DNA of 64,000 nt, taken from positions 64,569 to 128,568 of the forward strand of contig NZ_RRCN01000002.1 of NCBI RefSeq assembly GCF_003863965.1, given 5' to 3'. The notes under the pieces are model-generated. The model was not told where the DNA came from, made no database searches, and saw only the letters and a program-made list of their open reading frames with translations. Each line of letters opens with the position of its first letter. The first letter of the stretch is position 1. Below, one piece after another: positions 45,901 through 54,975 of the stretch. Source of the stretch: Paenibacillus oralis. GTDB taxonomy: Bacteria; Bacillota; Bacilli; Paenibacillales; Paenibacillaceae. A program made the translations under genes and the position numbers.

Positions 45901-47025
45901 GTGAGTGAAAATACTTACTTGGCAGTTCTTGAATCGATGCGAAAATCGATCGACGAGAAACTTGTCCCCATGCGGCAGAATTATGTATACCATATGGAGC
46001 GAATGGGAGGAGCGGGCTGGTTTCTCATTGCTCTTAACCGATCGCTGTTTGATTTTAAAGGCTACAAAGAAGTTCGTCCAGATAATGTCGGCGTTTTGAA
46101 ACAGTTTGCTGGATCGGCAGCAACAACCTATCTTGGATTCGCAGCGTTTAGCGGGCTTAGTTATTTGTTTCACTTCGAGCTCACTAACATAATGACTTGG
46201 ATCGTTCCCTTTTTATGGCTCGTATATCGTGTTCGAACGAATATTAAGGATATGTGTACGATCGGGAATCTTAAGTTCGATATCAGAGCCTATAAGTTCA
46301 AGAATAAAGAGGAGTTCGAGATTTTTTCATCATTCTTGCACCATAAAGAGTTTACCTATGAAGGGCTTTACTCGTGGATTCGAGATGAGCTTATTATTAA
46401 CGCATCCCGCCGCGGAAACGAGATCACAGAAATTCGTGAAGCATTCGAGAATAATGCTCAGGAACTCATGGAAAAGATCGAGGAGCTCTCAGCATACCAA
46501 GAGGAGAACGAAAAACTCAATCAGGTTATCAAACGGCTCGCTAAGTTAAGCAGACAAACACTCATGGCATATAAATACGCGATTAGTGAGCTGTACCGGC
46601 TACTTAAAGAGGAGGGGCTTTTTAATCCATATGACTTACGGATCTGCTCCGATTTCTCGTTGTTTGAATTACGGGGAGACTTGCTGTATCGTCTTTATGA
46701 GCAAGGGAACTCAACAACTCCTCGTGTGATATCAATTAACGATCCGAGATACCGCACATGGGCTGCGGTTCGGGTGATCCAACACCTTTCCTTCCGTGAA
46801 TACAGTAACCTTGATATAAACGGTGAAGGACGTTTTGTTGATTCATATCGGTTCGTGATTAAAGGAAGAACTTTTGTTTACAGCTTCCACTTTAATAACG
46901 AATCTAAAGAATTGAGAGGCCTAATTGAATCACGGGAAATGTACCGGCTGATTCAGGGCATTCTGCTCCATCTTGAAGAGCGAGGGATGTTGCTCAGTGA
47001 GGAGGCGATACGAGATGTCCAATAA
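45901..47025 (+). CDS. membrane-anchored coiled-coil protein, unknown
   Basis: 374 residues using GTG 45901 (ATTGGAGG ten bases upstream; ATG 45892 is too close to it). Two membrane helices (TTYLGFAAFSGLSYLFHF and IMTWIVPFLWLVYRV) near residues 75-115, then a coiled coil (NNAQELMEKIEELSAYQEEN) and a C-terminal globular domain. No family recognised. It overlaps the next gene by 11 bp. Confidence 0.6.
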   Translation: MSENTYLAVLESMRKSIDEKLVPMRQNYVYHMERMGGAGWFLIALNRSLFDFKGYKEVRPDNVGVLKQFAGSAATTYLGFAAFSGLSYLFHFELTNIMTWIVPFLWLVYRVRTNIKDMCTIGNLKFDIRAYKFKNKEEFEIFSSFLHHKEFTYEGLYSWIRDELIINASRRGNEITEIREAFENNAQELMEKIEELSAYQEENEKLNQVIKRLAKLSRQTLMAYKYAISELYRLLKEEGLFNPYDLRICSDFSLFELRGDLLYRLYEQGNSTTPRVISINDPRYRTWAAVRVIQHLSFREYSNLDINGEGRFVDSYRFVIKGRTFVYSFHFNNESKELRGLIESREMYRLIQGILLHLEERGMLLSEEAIRDVQ

Positions 47026-47218
47026 AAACGGGTTAAGAGGCCAAGAGGATATCATTAATGATATTCTCAAAGTGCATAACGTCAACCAACCAGAAAAACA
47101 TTCAGTTGGTAAAGGGGATGTAAAAACGATTTTCCATTCTCATGGTGAACTCATACGTAAACTGAAAGACATCGAAGCAGATATTAAGGCATCTCCAAGG
47201 AAAAGCGGAATTCACTAG
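47015..47218 (+). CDS. small hypothetical protein
   Basis: 67 residues from ATG 47015 with TGAGGAGG eight bases upstream, overlapping the membrane coiled-coil gene and probably coupled to it. Basic and helical (IINDILKVHNVNQPEKH, IRKLKDIEADIKAS). No family recognised. Confidence 0.6.
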   Translation: MSNKNGLRGQEDIINDILKVHNVNQPEKHSVGKGDVKTIFHSHGELIRKLKDIEADIKASPRKSGIH

Positions 47219-47307
47219 GAGAGGACCCTTAGGGTAGTCGGTTCTTTTGATTTTAGGGGTCTTGCTGTATACTAACCATAAGTATCATGAAGAGGACGGG
47301 GTTACTT

Positions 47308-47463
47308 ATGGCAGAAAAAGCTAAAATCATCCCAATAGATACAAGCCGACTTCAACTGGATAGCTTGGTTTCCATGGAAGATCAGATTGATGGGTGCGTG
47401 TATGACTATAAAAAAATTACTGATGTCTATAAGGCGAAACGTTCGAAAAAACCGTTGATGTGA
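47308..47463 (+). CDS. small hypothetical protein whose stop lies in its terminator
   Basis: 51 residues from ATG 47308 (MAEKAKIIPIDTSRLQLDSL ... YKAKRSKKPLM). A TTGATT / TATACT promoter-like pair lies about 50 bp upstream. The last codons form the left arm of the terminator, and the TGA is in the loop, so translation to the end would cover the left arm. Confidence 0.55.
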   Translation: MAEKAKIIPIDTSRLQLDSLVSMEDQIDGCVYDYKKITDVYKAKRSKKPLM

Positions 47464-47490
47464 ATTAACCATCAACGGTTTTTCTTTTTG
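47446..47490 (+). terminator. intrinsic terminator overlapping the gene end
   Basis: AAAAACCGTTGATG (47447-47460) pairs with CATCAACGGTTTTT (47470-47483), followed by CTTTTTG. Strong and nearly symmetric. Confidence 0.85.
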
Positions 47491-47574
47491 TTTTACTCCT
47501 CGATTATGCCATTTTTTTATCTCATGGTATTTCGACAATATATGCTACTATCCAAAAATTCAGAAAGGTGTTAA

Positions 47575-47735
47575 AATTTAACTATATCTTACGATTTATC
47601 TTTTTCCTTAGTCCCGGCAGGCGCTAGGACTCATTCTAACCGTTGAATACGCTTTATCTTAAGGCGACCAATCTGTCTTCTGACAGTAATTCCTTTTGGT
47701 TTATTAAGATAGGGCGTATTTTTTAATTCCCTTTT
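47575..47735 (+). ncRNA. leader RNA copy 13
   Basis: 5' hairpin AGTCC (47610-47614) / GGACT (47627-47631) with CGGCAGGCGCTA in the loop, then CATTCTAAC. Terminator arms AATACGCTTTATCTTA (47646-47661) and its partner (47702-47719), then T6. CGACCAATCTGTC...GACAG then TTCCTTTTGG is the conserved centre. The gene directly downstream (ATG 47761) is only two codons long before TGA, so its original target is lost. Confidence 0.75.
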
Positions 47736-47925
47736 TTAACTTGAGAGGAGTGAGTAATTCCATGCGAACCTGATTGAAGAAAAACCTTCTAATTTCGTAT
47801 TGTAGTTGCTTTTTCCTTCTAAAGAGGAAAAATACTTTAGCGAAGCTAATAATTATTAGAAGCGTCGAAACCAAATCATTTTAAGTTAAGGTAGGTAAAT
47901 TACATGTTGCTGGAGGTTAACAAAA
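47736..47925. other. gap after leader copy 13, target gene lost
   Basis: AGAGGAGTGAG and ATG 47761 look like a normal start, but the frame ends after two codons (ATGCGAACCTGA). No other frame is protein-like until the TTG start at 47926. Confidence 0.4.
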
Positions 47926-48147
47926 TTGAAAATCGAGAAGATCAAAAATTTATTGGAGGCGGGATTTCCCGATGTCAAATTTGTTGTTGAACATGACGAC
48001 TCAAGACCAATTGTGCGTTGGACAAACGGCCCTGGAACGGATGAAGTATATGATGCAGCATCATTAATCGGGATAAGAAAAAGTGAACTCATCTGTTTTA
48101 AAACAGAGATTATAGCTGAGGAAAATTCTTCGTGGAACAAGGAGTAA
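47926..48147 (+). CDS. hypothetical protein
   Basis: 73 residues from TTG 47926 (CTGGAGG about ten bases upstream). Compact alpha/beta sequence (IEKIKNLLEAGFPDVKFVVE, RPIVRWTNGPGTDEVYDAAS). No family recognised. Confidence 0.55.
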   Translation: MKIEKIKNLLEAGFPDVKFVVEHDDSRPIVRWTNGPGTDEVYDAASLIGIRKSELICFKTEIIAEENSSWNKE

Positions 48148-48575
48148 CGAGTAGTTTTGTAAATGAGATTACCTGGGTCGAATAATGCGTTATTCCACAT
48201 CGTAGGCACTGGGAGTTCTGTTATATTGACAAAGACTGAGGCGGAGAGTTGGGAAGTAAACGAAATTAGGAGTGGCGACAGAATATCTGGGGCAGATAGT
48301 CATTTAGTTTGACCCAACCGGTACATTAATGTGGTGGTAATTCTACATACGAGTTGCAGGTGGGGCCAAGAAGGTAATGATGAAAAACAAGACTTTATTC
48401 ACATCGTACCATCAAAAGAAATTGAGCTTAAAGCGGATATGGACGTTAATAACAACCGTCCATCTGCTAGCTTGCCCCAAATGTGGCACAGTAGGGATGT
48501 ATGGAGAATTTTATTAGAAAAACCCGGCTAATTGCGACGGGTTTTTCTTTTTGCAAAAATGTTTTCAACTACCAT
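48148..48575 (+). other. 430 bp of eroded coding-like DNA ending in a terminator
   Basis: Fragments such as HIVPSKEIELKADMDVNNNR appear in a frame ending at 48531, but no ribosome binding site or plausible start precedes it. A terminator lies at 48518-48552 (AAAACCCG / CGGGTTTTT then CTTTTTG), overlapping the frame's end, so a gene probably existed here. Confidence 0.4.
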
Positions 48576-48735
48576 TTTAAGTGGTAAAATAATGATATAC
48601 CTTATTCTTTCTTTTCTCAGTCTGGCCATGCGGCAGGACTCATTCTAATGACGAAATGCGCTTATTCGTAAGTGACCATTTGTGTCTTTTTGACACCCAA
48701 TGCGGTCATTTTACGGATAGGCGCTTTTTTGTTTG
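48575..48735 (+). ncRNA. leader RNA copy 14
   Basis: TAAAAT box near 48585. The 5' hairpin AGTC...GACT (48619-48639) with GGCCATGCGGCA in the loop is followed by CATTCTAATG. Terminator arms AATGCGCTTATTCGTAA (48655-48671) and its partner (48711-48726), then T6. The inner hairpin is TGTCTTTTTGACA, with GTGACCATT...AATGCGGTCAT around it. Confidence 0.78.
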
Positions 48736-48790
48736 TGAAAAGGGCAGAATAAGTTTTTTATTTTAACTCTAGATATAGGAGGCGAAACTC

Positions 48791-49207
48791 TTGTTGGATC
48801 AAATTAATCGCTATTCCGGCTGGTTTACAGAACGGGCACGCAGATCGTCATGGAAACGCTACGTTGTCTTTACAAAGCTAACGCTCCCTTTAGATTTCAT
48901 CATTCTAGTCCCGGAGCACTCGAACGATGTCTCTGAGATGCGTTTAATTCTAGATTCTCACGAGTTTCCGGAAATAACCCCCAAGCTTATTTTTGATCAA
49001 GAAGAACAGGTTGTTCTCCGGACGATGAACGGCGAATTAGTACTGAAACTGTTAATCCGAATTATAGAAAATGAACTAGCCGAATTCGAGGAAACAGGTA
49101 CATTAAGCGGTAATTGGCGACACAATCGTGTCCAATATTTTTCGAAACTCAAACCGATCAATTTGCTGGTTCAAGATGGCGAACCATTTGCCTTGAGTCT
49201 TCATTAA
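48791..49207 (+). CDS. hypothetical protein
   Basis: 138 residues from TTG 48791 with ATAGGAGG upstream. Segments FTKLTLPLDFIILVPEHS and ELVLKLLIRIIENELAEFEE suggest an alpha/beta fold. No family recognised. First gene of the DNA-modification block and behind leader copy 14. Confidence 0.55.
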   Translation: MLDQINRYSGWFTERARRSSWKRYVVFTKLTLPLDFIILVPEHSNDVSEMRLILDSHEFPEITPKLIFDQEEQVVLRTMNGELVLKLLIRIIENELAEFEETGTLSGNWRHNRVQYFSKLKPINLLVQDGEPFALSLH

Positions 49208-49309
49208 TGGGGTTCTTTAGCGAAGGAATATCGCTCGAAGCCAAGTAGGAATGGACTTTTAGTTCATTCCTTTTTATATTTTTATTCTGATCAGTAGTAG
49301 GTGAAAAGA

Positions 49310-50719
49310 ATGAAATCTATCAAAATGGTGAGGAACTTAAAGACGACCGAACGTGATGGCAATACCCGATTGTACTTCGAACCAAGTGTACTCGAGGAAG
49401 CCGGCTTTAATGTTGGAGAGTCTGTCAAAATATCAATTCAACAAGATAGTATTATACTTTTTCGTGCACCTGACGAACAAAATTCAGATGGTATCATTTC
49501 TCGGCGTTTACGTCGGGGGTGGGAAAAAGCAAGGCCGTATTTCGACCGCAGCAATGCAGAAATATCTTCGGTTCTTCGGGCCAAAGAGCGTATCGATATC
49601 ATCATTCGGGAAGGACATATAACAGTTCGTCATGAGCGTTCCTTTGACCTTACGTTATCGGAGGGCATGCTGCAGGGTGAGGAACTTCAAAAGCTTCGCC
49701 TATTGAGTCTTCCCTCCGGTATGGGCATGGCGACCGCCGCGCTTGTGAATACATCACTTTATGAGGCTGTAGGTGCCATCGATATGTGGCCGATTGCACT
49801 CGACGTTTACCGATTCAATTTCAGAAATGGTATTAGTCTGATGTCCGACATCAAACATTTGCATCCGGCTTATATACCACAAGCAGATGTTGTAATACTT
49901 TCCCCTGAATGTGATGAATTCAGCGCACTCGGGACCCAGAAGGCGAATGTTGCAACAGGGTTAGCCCCACATTATGCACGGCTAATTTGGGCCACAAATT
50001 GTAATGCGGTTTTGATTGAGCAAGTGGCTCCTTATTTCAAGTCTCGGGCTTATCACCAGTTGCGTACTTTGCTTATTGCCAGCGGATTCAACAGATTTTA
50101 CGAAACCCAAATATGTGCCCATGATTTTGGAAGCGTAGCTGGCCGAAGACGTGGTTATGCGGTTGCTTTTCATGGGGACATCAACTTTGTCTGGCCAACA
50201 CCACCTCGAATTCCAGATCGTTTTAGGAAAACAGTAGGCCAGGTTTTAGGTAATGGCTGGGAAGAACGAGGACAGTGGAGTACGATTGAAAACTCTCCTA
50301 TGGAGAAACTCCTTGCCAAAAAAAAGGAGAACAACAATTTTAACGCGGATCGCAACTATACCTTAGTTGATTTGGATTCGAAACGAATATCTGCAGTCAT
50401 AAGCGCTTATCGAAGAACGCAAGTGACGAGCTCATATCTACGCCATCCCGACGGAAAACATTGGCGACAGTTCACTTCGGATGAACTTGGATATGGATTT
50501 TTGAGTCTTCCGGATTGGTTTGAATGGCCTGACGGTGGGTACGTATCCGAGACCAGAAAAGTTGAACTCATTGGACAAGGTGTCGACTGTACTGTTTTGG
50601 CAGCAATCGGAAGCGAATTGGCCGTCTCCTTGATAGGGGAGAAGGTTAGGGCAAAACGAGAAGATATTGAGCCTTCATTATTACAAAACCGTTCCGGCCA
50701 ACTTGAATTAATCTTTTAA
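49310..50719 (+). CDS. C5-cytosine methyltransferase-like protein 1 with AbrB-like N-terminus
   Basis: 469 residues. Residues 1-55 resemble a SpoVT/AbrB beta fold (KMVRNLKTTERDGNTRLYFE, GESVKISIQQDSIILF), then a SRRLRRGWEKARPYFDR linker. The methyltransferase-like domain shows a motif I variant (LSLPSGMGMATAAL), AIDMWPIALDVYRFNF, motif IV SPECDEFSALG (catalytic Cys kept, but the second Pro of PPC is Glu), motif VI variant LIEQVAPYFKSRAY, motif VIII variant SVAGRRRGYAV, block IX RQFTSDELGYGF, and block X IGQGVDCTVLAAIG. Similar in length and layout to the proteins at 50786 and 54976. Probably modifies pyrimidines in DNA; the substitutions could signal a changed chemistry. Confidence 0.7.
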   Translation: MKSIKMVRNLKTTERDGNTRLYFEPSVLEEAGFNVGESVKISIQQDSIILFRAPDEQNSDGIISRRLRRGWEKARPYFDRSNAEISSVLRAKERIDIIIREGHITVRHERSFDLTLSEGMLQGEELQKLRLLSLPSGMGMATAALVNTSLYEAVGAIDMWPIALDVYRFNFRNGISLMSDIKHLHPAYIPQADVVILSPECDEFSALGTQKANVATGLAPHYARLIWATNCNAVLIEQVAPYFKSRAYHQLRTLLIASGFNRFYETQICAHDFGSVAGRRRGYAVAFHGDINFVWPTPPRIPDRFRKTVGQVLGNGWEERGQWSTIENSPMEKLLAKKKENNNFNADRNYTLVDLDSKRISAVISAYRRTQVTSSYLRHPDGKHWRQFTSDELGYGFLSLPDWFEWPDGGYVSETRKVELIGQGVDCTVLAAIGSELAVSLIGEKVRAKREDIEPSLLQNRSGQLELIF

Positions 50720-50725
50720 GACGAG

Positions 50726-50756
50726 TGGCGACTTCACATGGGGGTCGCTTTTTAAA
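50726..50756 (+). terminator. attenuator-like hairpin between the paralogues
   Basis: AGTGGCGAC pairs with GTCGCTTTTT across TTCACATGGGG. It lies 30 bp before the next methyltransferase-like gene. Confidence 0.6.
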
Positions 50757-50785
50757 TGAATTCTACTTGAATGGAGTGGAGTTAC

Positions 50786-52195
50786 ATGGGTACATGTAAA
50801 CAAGAATCCCCGAAAGTAAAACTGATTCGAAACATAAGAACCAGCGAGAAGGCGGGAAACACCTGGATTTTCCTTGAGCCGACCGTTTTAGAGGCTGCTG
50901 GATTTGAGATCGGTGATGGGGTAAGTCTCACTATCGAACGCGATGCTTTGATTTTCCGTAAAACGGATGATAAGACACACATTATTTCTAGAAGAAAAAG
51001 GGCTGGGTGGAAGAAGGCTCGGCCGCTGATGGATAAAACAAATAAGGAGATTAGCGCTGTGATCCGGGCCAGGGAGAAGATTGACATCCTTGTATCGGAC
51101 GGCATGTTAGTGATCCGGCACTCTCGCAGCTTTGATCTTGCCTTTATTCGGCAGCCTATGCTAATGGGGGGTGACCAAAAACAGATCCGGACCCTATCGG
51201 TCCCCGGAGGCGCTGGAGTGGGTATAGCTTGCCTGGTAGACACAGGATTTTTCTCCTCAGTAGGCTCCCTTGATCTTTGGGCAGAAGCGATAGATACCTA
51301 TCGACATAATTTCAGGGAAAGCCTATCTTTATTTACGGATTTGAGAAACGTTCATAACGACTATATCCCTGCAGCTGACATGGTACTTCTCACTCCAGAG
51401 TGCATAGAGTTCAGCATGCTTGGAACAAGGAAAGAAGATATTGCAACTGCACTGAGTCCTCATTATGCCCGCGTTGTATATGCTTCAGGCGCAGATTATG
51501 TGCTTGTGGAGCAAGTGGTTCCATACTACAAATCTCGCGCATTTGAGCAGCTCAACACGTTACTTCGCATCAAATTTCCTTACAGTTCAGGCCCGGTAAT
51601 GCTTGATGCATACGATATGGGTAGCGTAGCTGGTCGTCGAAGAGGGTACTGTGTCTACAGCACTCGGCCGCTTAATTCTTTCCAGATGCCGACACCTCCA
51701 AAAATCCCCGAACACCGCCGTCCTAATCTAAAGCAAGTTCTGAGCGGGATGGATGTATTGGAGGGGGATTGGAAACCAATTGAAGGCACAGTAATGGAGG
51801 GGCTTTTGAAAAAGAACGGAAATAACAATTTCCGTGCGGAGTCCAATCATACGTTGGTAACACTCGAAAGCACCCGTATTTCGGCTTTTGTCACCCATTA
51901 CCGGAAGGTACAAGTTACGAGTTCTTATTTAACTCACCCGGACGATCCAAGTATGTGGAGAATGTTTGAACCTCACGAAATTTCCAGGATTCTCGGGGTA
52001 CCGGAATGGTTCAAATTTAATTCTGAAAGCATCAGCGATGCTACTAAGACTAAGCTTCTTGGTCAAAGTGTGGATGGTAATGTCATAAGAGCGATCGGGG
52101 TAGAGCTTGCAACATATATCATGGGCAATTGGCTACGAGATCAAGTTGGCTCACCCCAATTCATTGAAGAACAAGGGCAACTGAGCCTTTTCTAA
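50786..52195 (+). CDS. C5-cytosine methyltransferase-like protein 2 with AbrB-like N-terminus
   Basis: 469 residues from ATG 50786 (TGGAGTGGAG upstream). Same layout as protein 1: AbrB-like start (KLIRNIRTSEKAGNTWIFLE, GDGVSLTIERDALIF), SRRKRAGWKKARPLMDK, then motif I variant LSVPGGAGVGIACL, SLDLWAEAIDTYRHNF, motif IV TPECIEFSMLG, motif VI variant LVEQVVPYYKSRAF, SVAGRRRGYCV, and block X LLGQSVDGNVIRAIG. Clearly paralogous to protein 1 (tandem duplication). The catalytic Cys is retained. Confidence 0.7.
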   Translation: MGTCKQESPKVKLIRNIRTSEKAGNTWIFLEPTVLEAAGFEIGDGVSLTIERDALIFRKTDDKTHIISRRKRAGWKKARPLMDKTNKEISAVIRAREKIDILVSDGMLVIRHSRSFDLAFIRQPMLMGGDQKQIRTLSVPGGAGVGIACLVDTGFFSSVGSLDLWAEAIDTYRHNFRESLSLFTDLRNVHNDYIPAADMVLLTPECIEFSMLGTRKEDIATALSPHYARVVYASGADYVLVEQVVPYYKSRAFEQLNTLLRIKFPYSSGPVMLDAYDMGSVAGRRRGYCVYSTRPLNSFQMPTPPKIPEHRRPNLKQVLSGMDVLEGDWKPIEGTVMEGLLKKNGNNNFRAESNHTLVTLESTRISAFVTHYRKVQVTSSYLTHPDDPSMWRMFEPHEISRILGVPEWFKFNSESISDATKTKLLGQSVDGNVIRAIGVELATYIMGNWLRDQVGSPQFIEEQGQLSLF

Positions 52196-52208
52196 TATTG
52201 CCACTAAA

Positions 52209-52235
52209 GGGAAGGTCCAACTGGGCCTTCTCTTA
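52209..52235 (+). terminator. short hairpin, weak terminator
   Basis: GAAGGTCC pairs with GGGCCTTC, followed by TCTTATC. Confidence 0.5.
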
Positions 52236-52273
52236 TCATAGGAGGAGAATAAGTCTCCAGGAGGGAAACTACA

Positions 52274-53569
52274 ATGAGCCAATTAACTGGACAACTAACA
52301 CTTTCTTTTGACTCGGAAGAGAAGGATATAACAGTAATTCCAGATGTAGAAGTGATTCGGGATCGGGATTGCACAATTGACACCCCAATATTACACGGTT
52401 ATCAGCCAGAATCTATATACGGAAAAGGTGTAGAGATTTACCCCGCTGTTCCCGGTAAGACAGATACGCCACACATGAAAAAGTATTATCTTAATAATCT
52501 TGATCCTTTGGAAAGCTATGATTATTTTTTTTCGCTATTTAGTGGAGGGAAAGACTCTGTAGCATCTGTATTGAACTTGCTTGAGCTAGGGGTTCCGAAA
52601 GATAAAATAATTTTGATTCATCACGATATTGATGGTGGATCTGAGAAAAAAATGGATTGGCCGGCAACAAAAGCATACTGTAAAGCCTTCGCAGCTGCCT
52701 TCGGATTGGAACTGAGGTTTTCCTTTAGGGAAGGTGGATTTTGGGGCGAAGTTTACAGGTATGGCTCTAAGCAACCTGTTCAATTTCAAGACGCTGATGG
52801 TACTATGAAACGCATTGTTCCACAAGCCTGGGCGAGAAGCTTAGAATTGAAAAAGTTGATGCGCAAAACTGAACTTGAAGATGACATGGAGCTTTTTAAA
52901 AGGTATGACGAAGAACTCCGCAGCTACGGCTATCGTTTTAAGTTTCCAGCTAAAGCAGCCGATCTTTCTTCAAGGTACTGCAGTGGTGTCTTAAAGATCG
53001 AAGTTGGCTCGGTAACGATCGCCCATCAGGTTGATACGAAGAAGGACTGCAAGATTATGGTTCTTAGTGGTGAACGGCGTGGGGAAAGCACTAACAGATC
53101 CAATTACAACATGATGGAATTACACAGAACGCATGCACCGGTGAGGAATAAACGGGTTGTTCACCATTATAGAAATATAATTGATTACTCTGAAAAGGAC
53201 GTATGGGAAATTCTAAAAAGGAATAAGGTGAGCCCACATCCTTGTTATTTAGCCGGGTGGGGGCGAGCGTCATGTGCTGCGTGTATCTTCAGCTCACCTT
53301 CACATTTTGCGGGGTTAAGGGAACTTCTCCCGAAATATTATGAACAAATTAAGAGTTCAGAACAAGAATTGAATTTCACCCTCGATAATAATAAGTCTAT
53401 TGATGAATTCGTGGGGAATGCTAAGAGTTGTGTTGATCATTCTCAAAAGAAAGCAATATACCAACTTGTTTCAGGAGACATAAAAATCGAGGATATAATC
53501 CTACCTGCGGAAGAAGAATGGACATATCCATCTGGCGCTTTCCGCCAAGGCGTGGGTGGTCCTTGTTAA
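52274..53569 (+). CDS. PAPS-reductase/DndC-like PP-loop protein
   Basis: 431 residues from ATG 52274 (GGAGGGAAAC upstream). The PP-loop SGGKDSVASVLNLLEL starts near residue 97, followed by LIHHDIDGG, an SSRYCSGVLKIEVG segment (second ATP/substrate loop, R-x-C), LSGERRGESTNR, and a C-x-x-C containing region (WGRASCAACIF). This is the phosphoadenosine phosphosulfate reductase/DndC superfamily, which activates sulfur or adenylates substrates. Lies right after two C5-methyltransferase-like genes, suggesting joint DNA (or nucleotide) modification. Confidence 0.72.
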   Translation: MSQLTGQLTLSFDSEEKDITVIPDVEVIRDRDCTIDTPILHGYQPESIYGKGVEIYPAVPGKTDTPHMKKYYLNNLDPLESYDYFFSLFSGGKDSVASVLNLLELGVPKDKIILIHHDIDGGSEKKMDWPATKAYCKAFAAAFGLELRFSFREGGFWGEVYRYGSKQPVQFQDADGTMKRIVPQAWARSLELKKLMRKTELEDDMELFKRYDEELRSYGYRFKFPAKAADLSSRYCSGVLKIEVGSVTIAHQVDTKKDCKIMVLSGERRGESTNRSNYNMMELHRTHAPVRNKRVVHHYRNIIDYSEKDVWEILKRNKVSPHPCYLAGWGRASCAACIFSSPSHFAGLRELLPKYYEQIKSSEQELNFTLDNNKSIDEFVGNAKSCVDHSQKKAIYQLVSGDIKIEDIILPAEEEWTYPSGAFRQGVGGPC

Positions 53570-53581
53570 TCCTATATGTAA

Positions 53582-53612
53582 AAAGAGCCCTTACAAGTAA
53601 AGGGTTCTTTTC
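53582..53612 (+). terminator. intrinsic terminator
   Basis: AAGAGCCCTT pairs with AAAGGGTTCTT, followed by TTCATTTATTTT. The following 220 bp (53613-53835) contain only broken frames such as RFDLNRKGDLLSVRELDCNT, with stops. Confidence 0.75.
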
Positions 53613-53837
53613 ATTTATTTTGGGAGGTATATGTTAATTGCAACGTTAGATTTGATTTAAATAGAAAAGGTGACTTGTTATCTGTTCGTGAGCTTGATTG
53701 CAATACTTGGTGTTTCTGAATTTAACCGGGACCTAAAAACAAATGAAGGTAATGACAGCTCTGTCGATAATCTTCTATGTGGGCATGCCTAAATAATTAT
53801 ATATATGAACTCTGTTGGATTAACATGTTTTCGAAAA

Positions 53838-53980
53838 AGTGGTATCATAGAGTCATACCTTATTTTTCTACCTCTTGTCCTGTCATACGACTCATGGACT
53901 GATTCTATTGCTTCGAAATGACGCTGAACCACAGTGTATCAATCTGTGGTTGGGCGTTATTTTTTTGCCCATACAACCCA
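53838..53980 (+). ncRNA. leader RNA copy 15
   Basis: TATCATAGA box near 53843. The 5' hairpin TGTCC (53876-53880) / GGAC (53896-53899) with CATACGA in the loop is followed by GATTCTATT. Terminator arms GACGCTGAACCACAG (53920-53934) and CTGTGGTTGGGCGTT (53944-53958), then T7. The shortest member; the tail GCCCATACAACCCAA is intact. Confidence 0.75.
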
Positions 53981-54006
53981 ATAACCCATTTTTAGGAGGA
54001 ATTTTT

Positions 54007-54864
54007 GTGGAGAATTATTTTTGTCAAAAGGTAGATTTAAGAAGTCGAGCAGCAATGGTTCAATTTCTAACTTCGCATTTTCGGTATAACACGATGAACT
54101 CGTGGAATAACAGCACGAGTTACGCGAACAATGTTAAGGTGAACCGAATTATCCCTCGCGAGCACCAGGATCAAGCGTACAATCTCTTAGAACAGGAAGC
54201 AGTGTTCCACCATATCCATGTTCTTTTTTCAGAGTGGGCAGAGCAGTATCATTACCGCTGGCATGCCGGTTTTAATGGGCGTAGCGGTGGATACATTGTT
54301 CTGTATCAAGGGCAAGCTGAAAGTCCAAAAAGTGGACCAAAATCGTACTGTTTGGAATGCGGTCAACACAATTTCAAATTGGTGCCACCCGAGAACCCTA
54401 CTCCAGAACAACGGTTAATTCTTCTTGTTCACCAGAATCAAACCTGGAGAGACGCTGTTATCTACGAAAATAACGAGGAACTCATTAAGAATCTTGGTTT
54501 TGAACGAGAAGCAGCGCTGGCCATATTTGCTGCCGAGAAAAGGAAAATTTCTCAAGGCGCTGGCGAATTCAGTTCATCTAACAAATGTGGAAAGTGCCAT
54601 GCTCCTGCGAGAGTTAATTACGAGACACCTCCTACGCGGTTTAACATATTCCCTGTTCGTTCGACGGATATGGGCGAAGACTTCCATTCCGAAGATTGGG
54701 ACATGGAATCACTGCGTGATAGGGTTCGACTTGTCCAGAGCTTTGATCAATTGTGTGACCAAGTTCGAGCTCTTTTCATCGCTTATTGCAAAGACTATAG
54801 AGTCGAAGAAGTAGAAGTCATGGTGCCACAGAAAAGAAAAATTCTTAAGCCTGTTGAGGTTTAA
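54007..54864 (+). CDS. hypothetical protein with Cys-rich zinc sites
   Basis: 285 residues from GTG 54007 with TTAGGAGG upstream. SYCLECGQHNFKL and NKCGKCHAPARVNY give two C-x-x-C pairs about 90 residues apart. WHAGFNGRSGGYIVLYQG is a conserved-looking strand pair. The C-terminus is helical and basic (QKRKILKPVEV). No family recognised. Under leader copy 15 and upstream of methyltransferase-like protein 3. Confidence 0.6.
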   Translation: MENYFCQKVDLRSRAAMVQFLTSHFRYNTMNSWNNSTSYANNVKVNRIIPREHQDQAYNLLEQEAVFHHIHVLFSEWAEQYHYRWHAGFNGRSGGYIVLYQGQAESPKSGPKSYCLECGQHNFKLVPPENPTPEQRLILLVHQNQTWRDAVIYENNEELIKNLGFEREAALAIFAAEKRKISQGAGEFSSSNKCGKCHAPARVNYETPPTRFNIFPVRSTDMGEDFHSEDWDMESLRDRVRLVQSFDQLCDQVRALFIAYCKDYRVEEVEVMVPQKRKILKPVEV

Positions 54865-54882
54865 GTTGGTATGGAAAGGAGC

Positions 54883-54915
54883 GAAGCAGCTGTCTTCGCT
54901 CTGTTCTTTCACTTT
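54883..54915 (+). terminator. intrinsic terminator
   Basis: GAGCGAAG pairs with CTTCGCTC across CAGCTGT, followed by TGTTCTTTC. Lies 60 bp before methyltransferase-like gene 3. Confidence 0.65.
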
Positions 54916-54975
54916 TTAATTCCAAAAAAATAAGGAGGAGGAAAGGGCCTTGTTTATTCAAATCGGCCGCCTACA

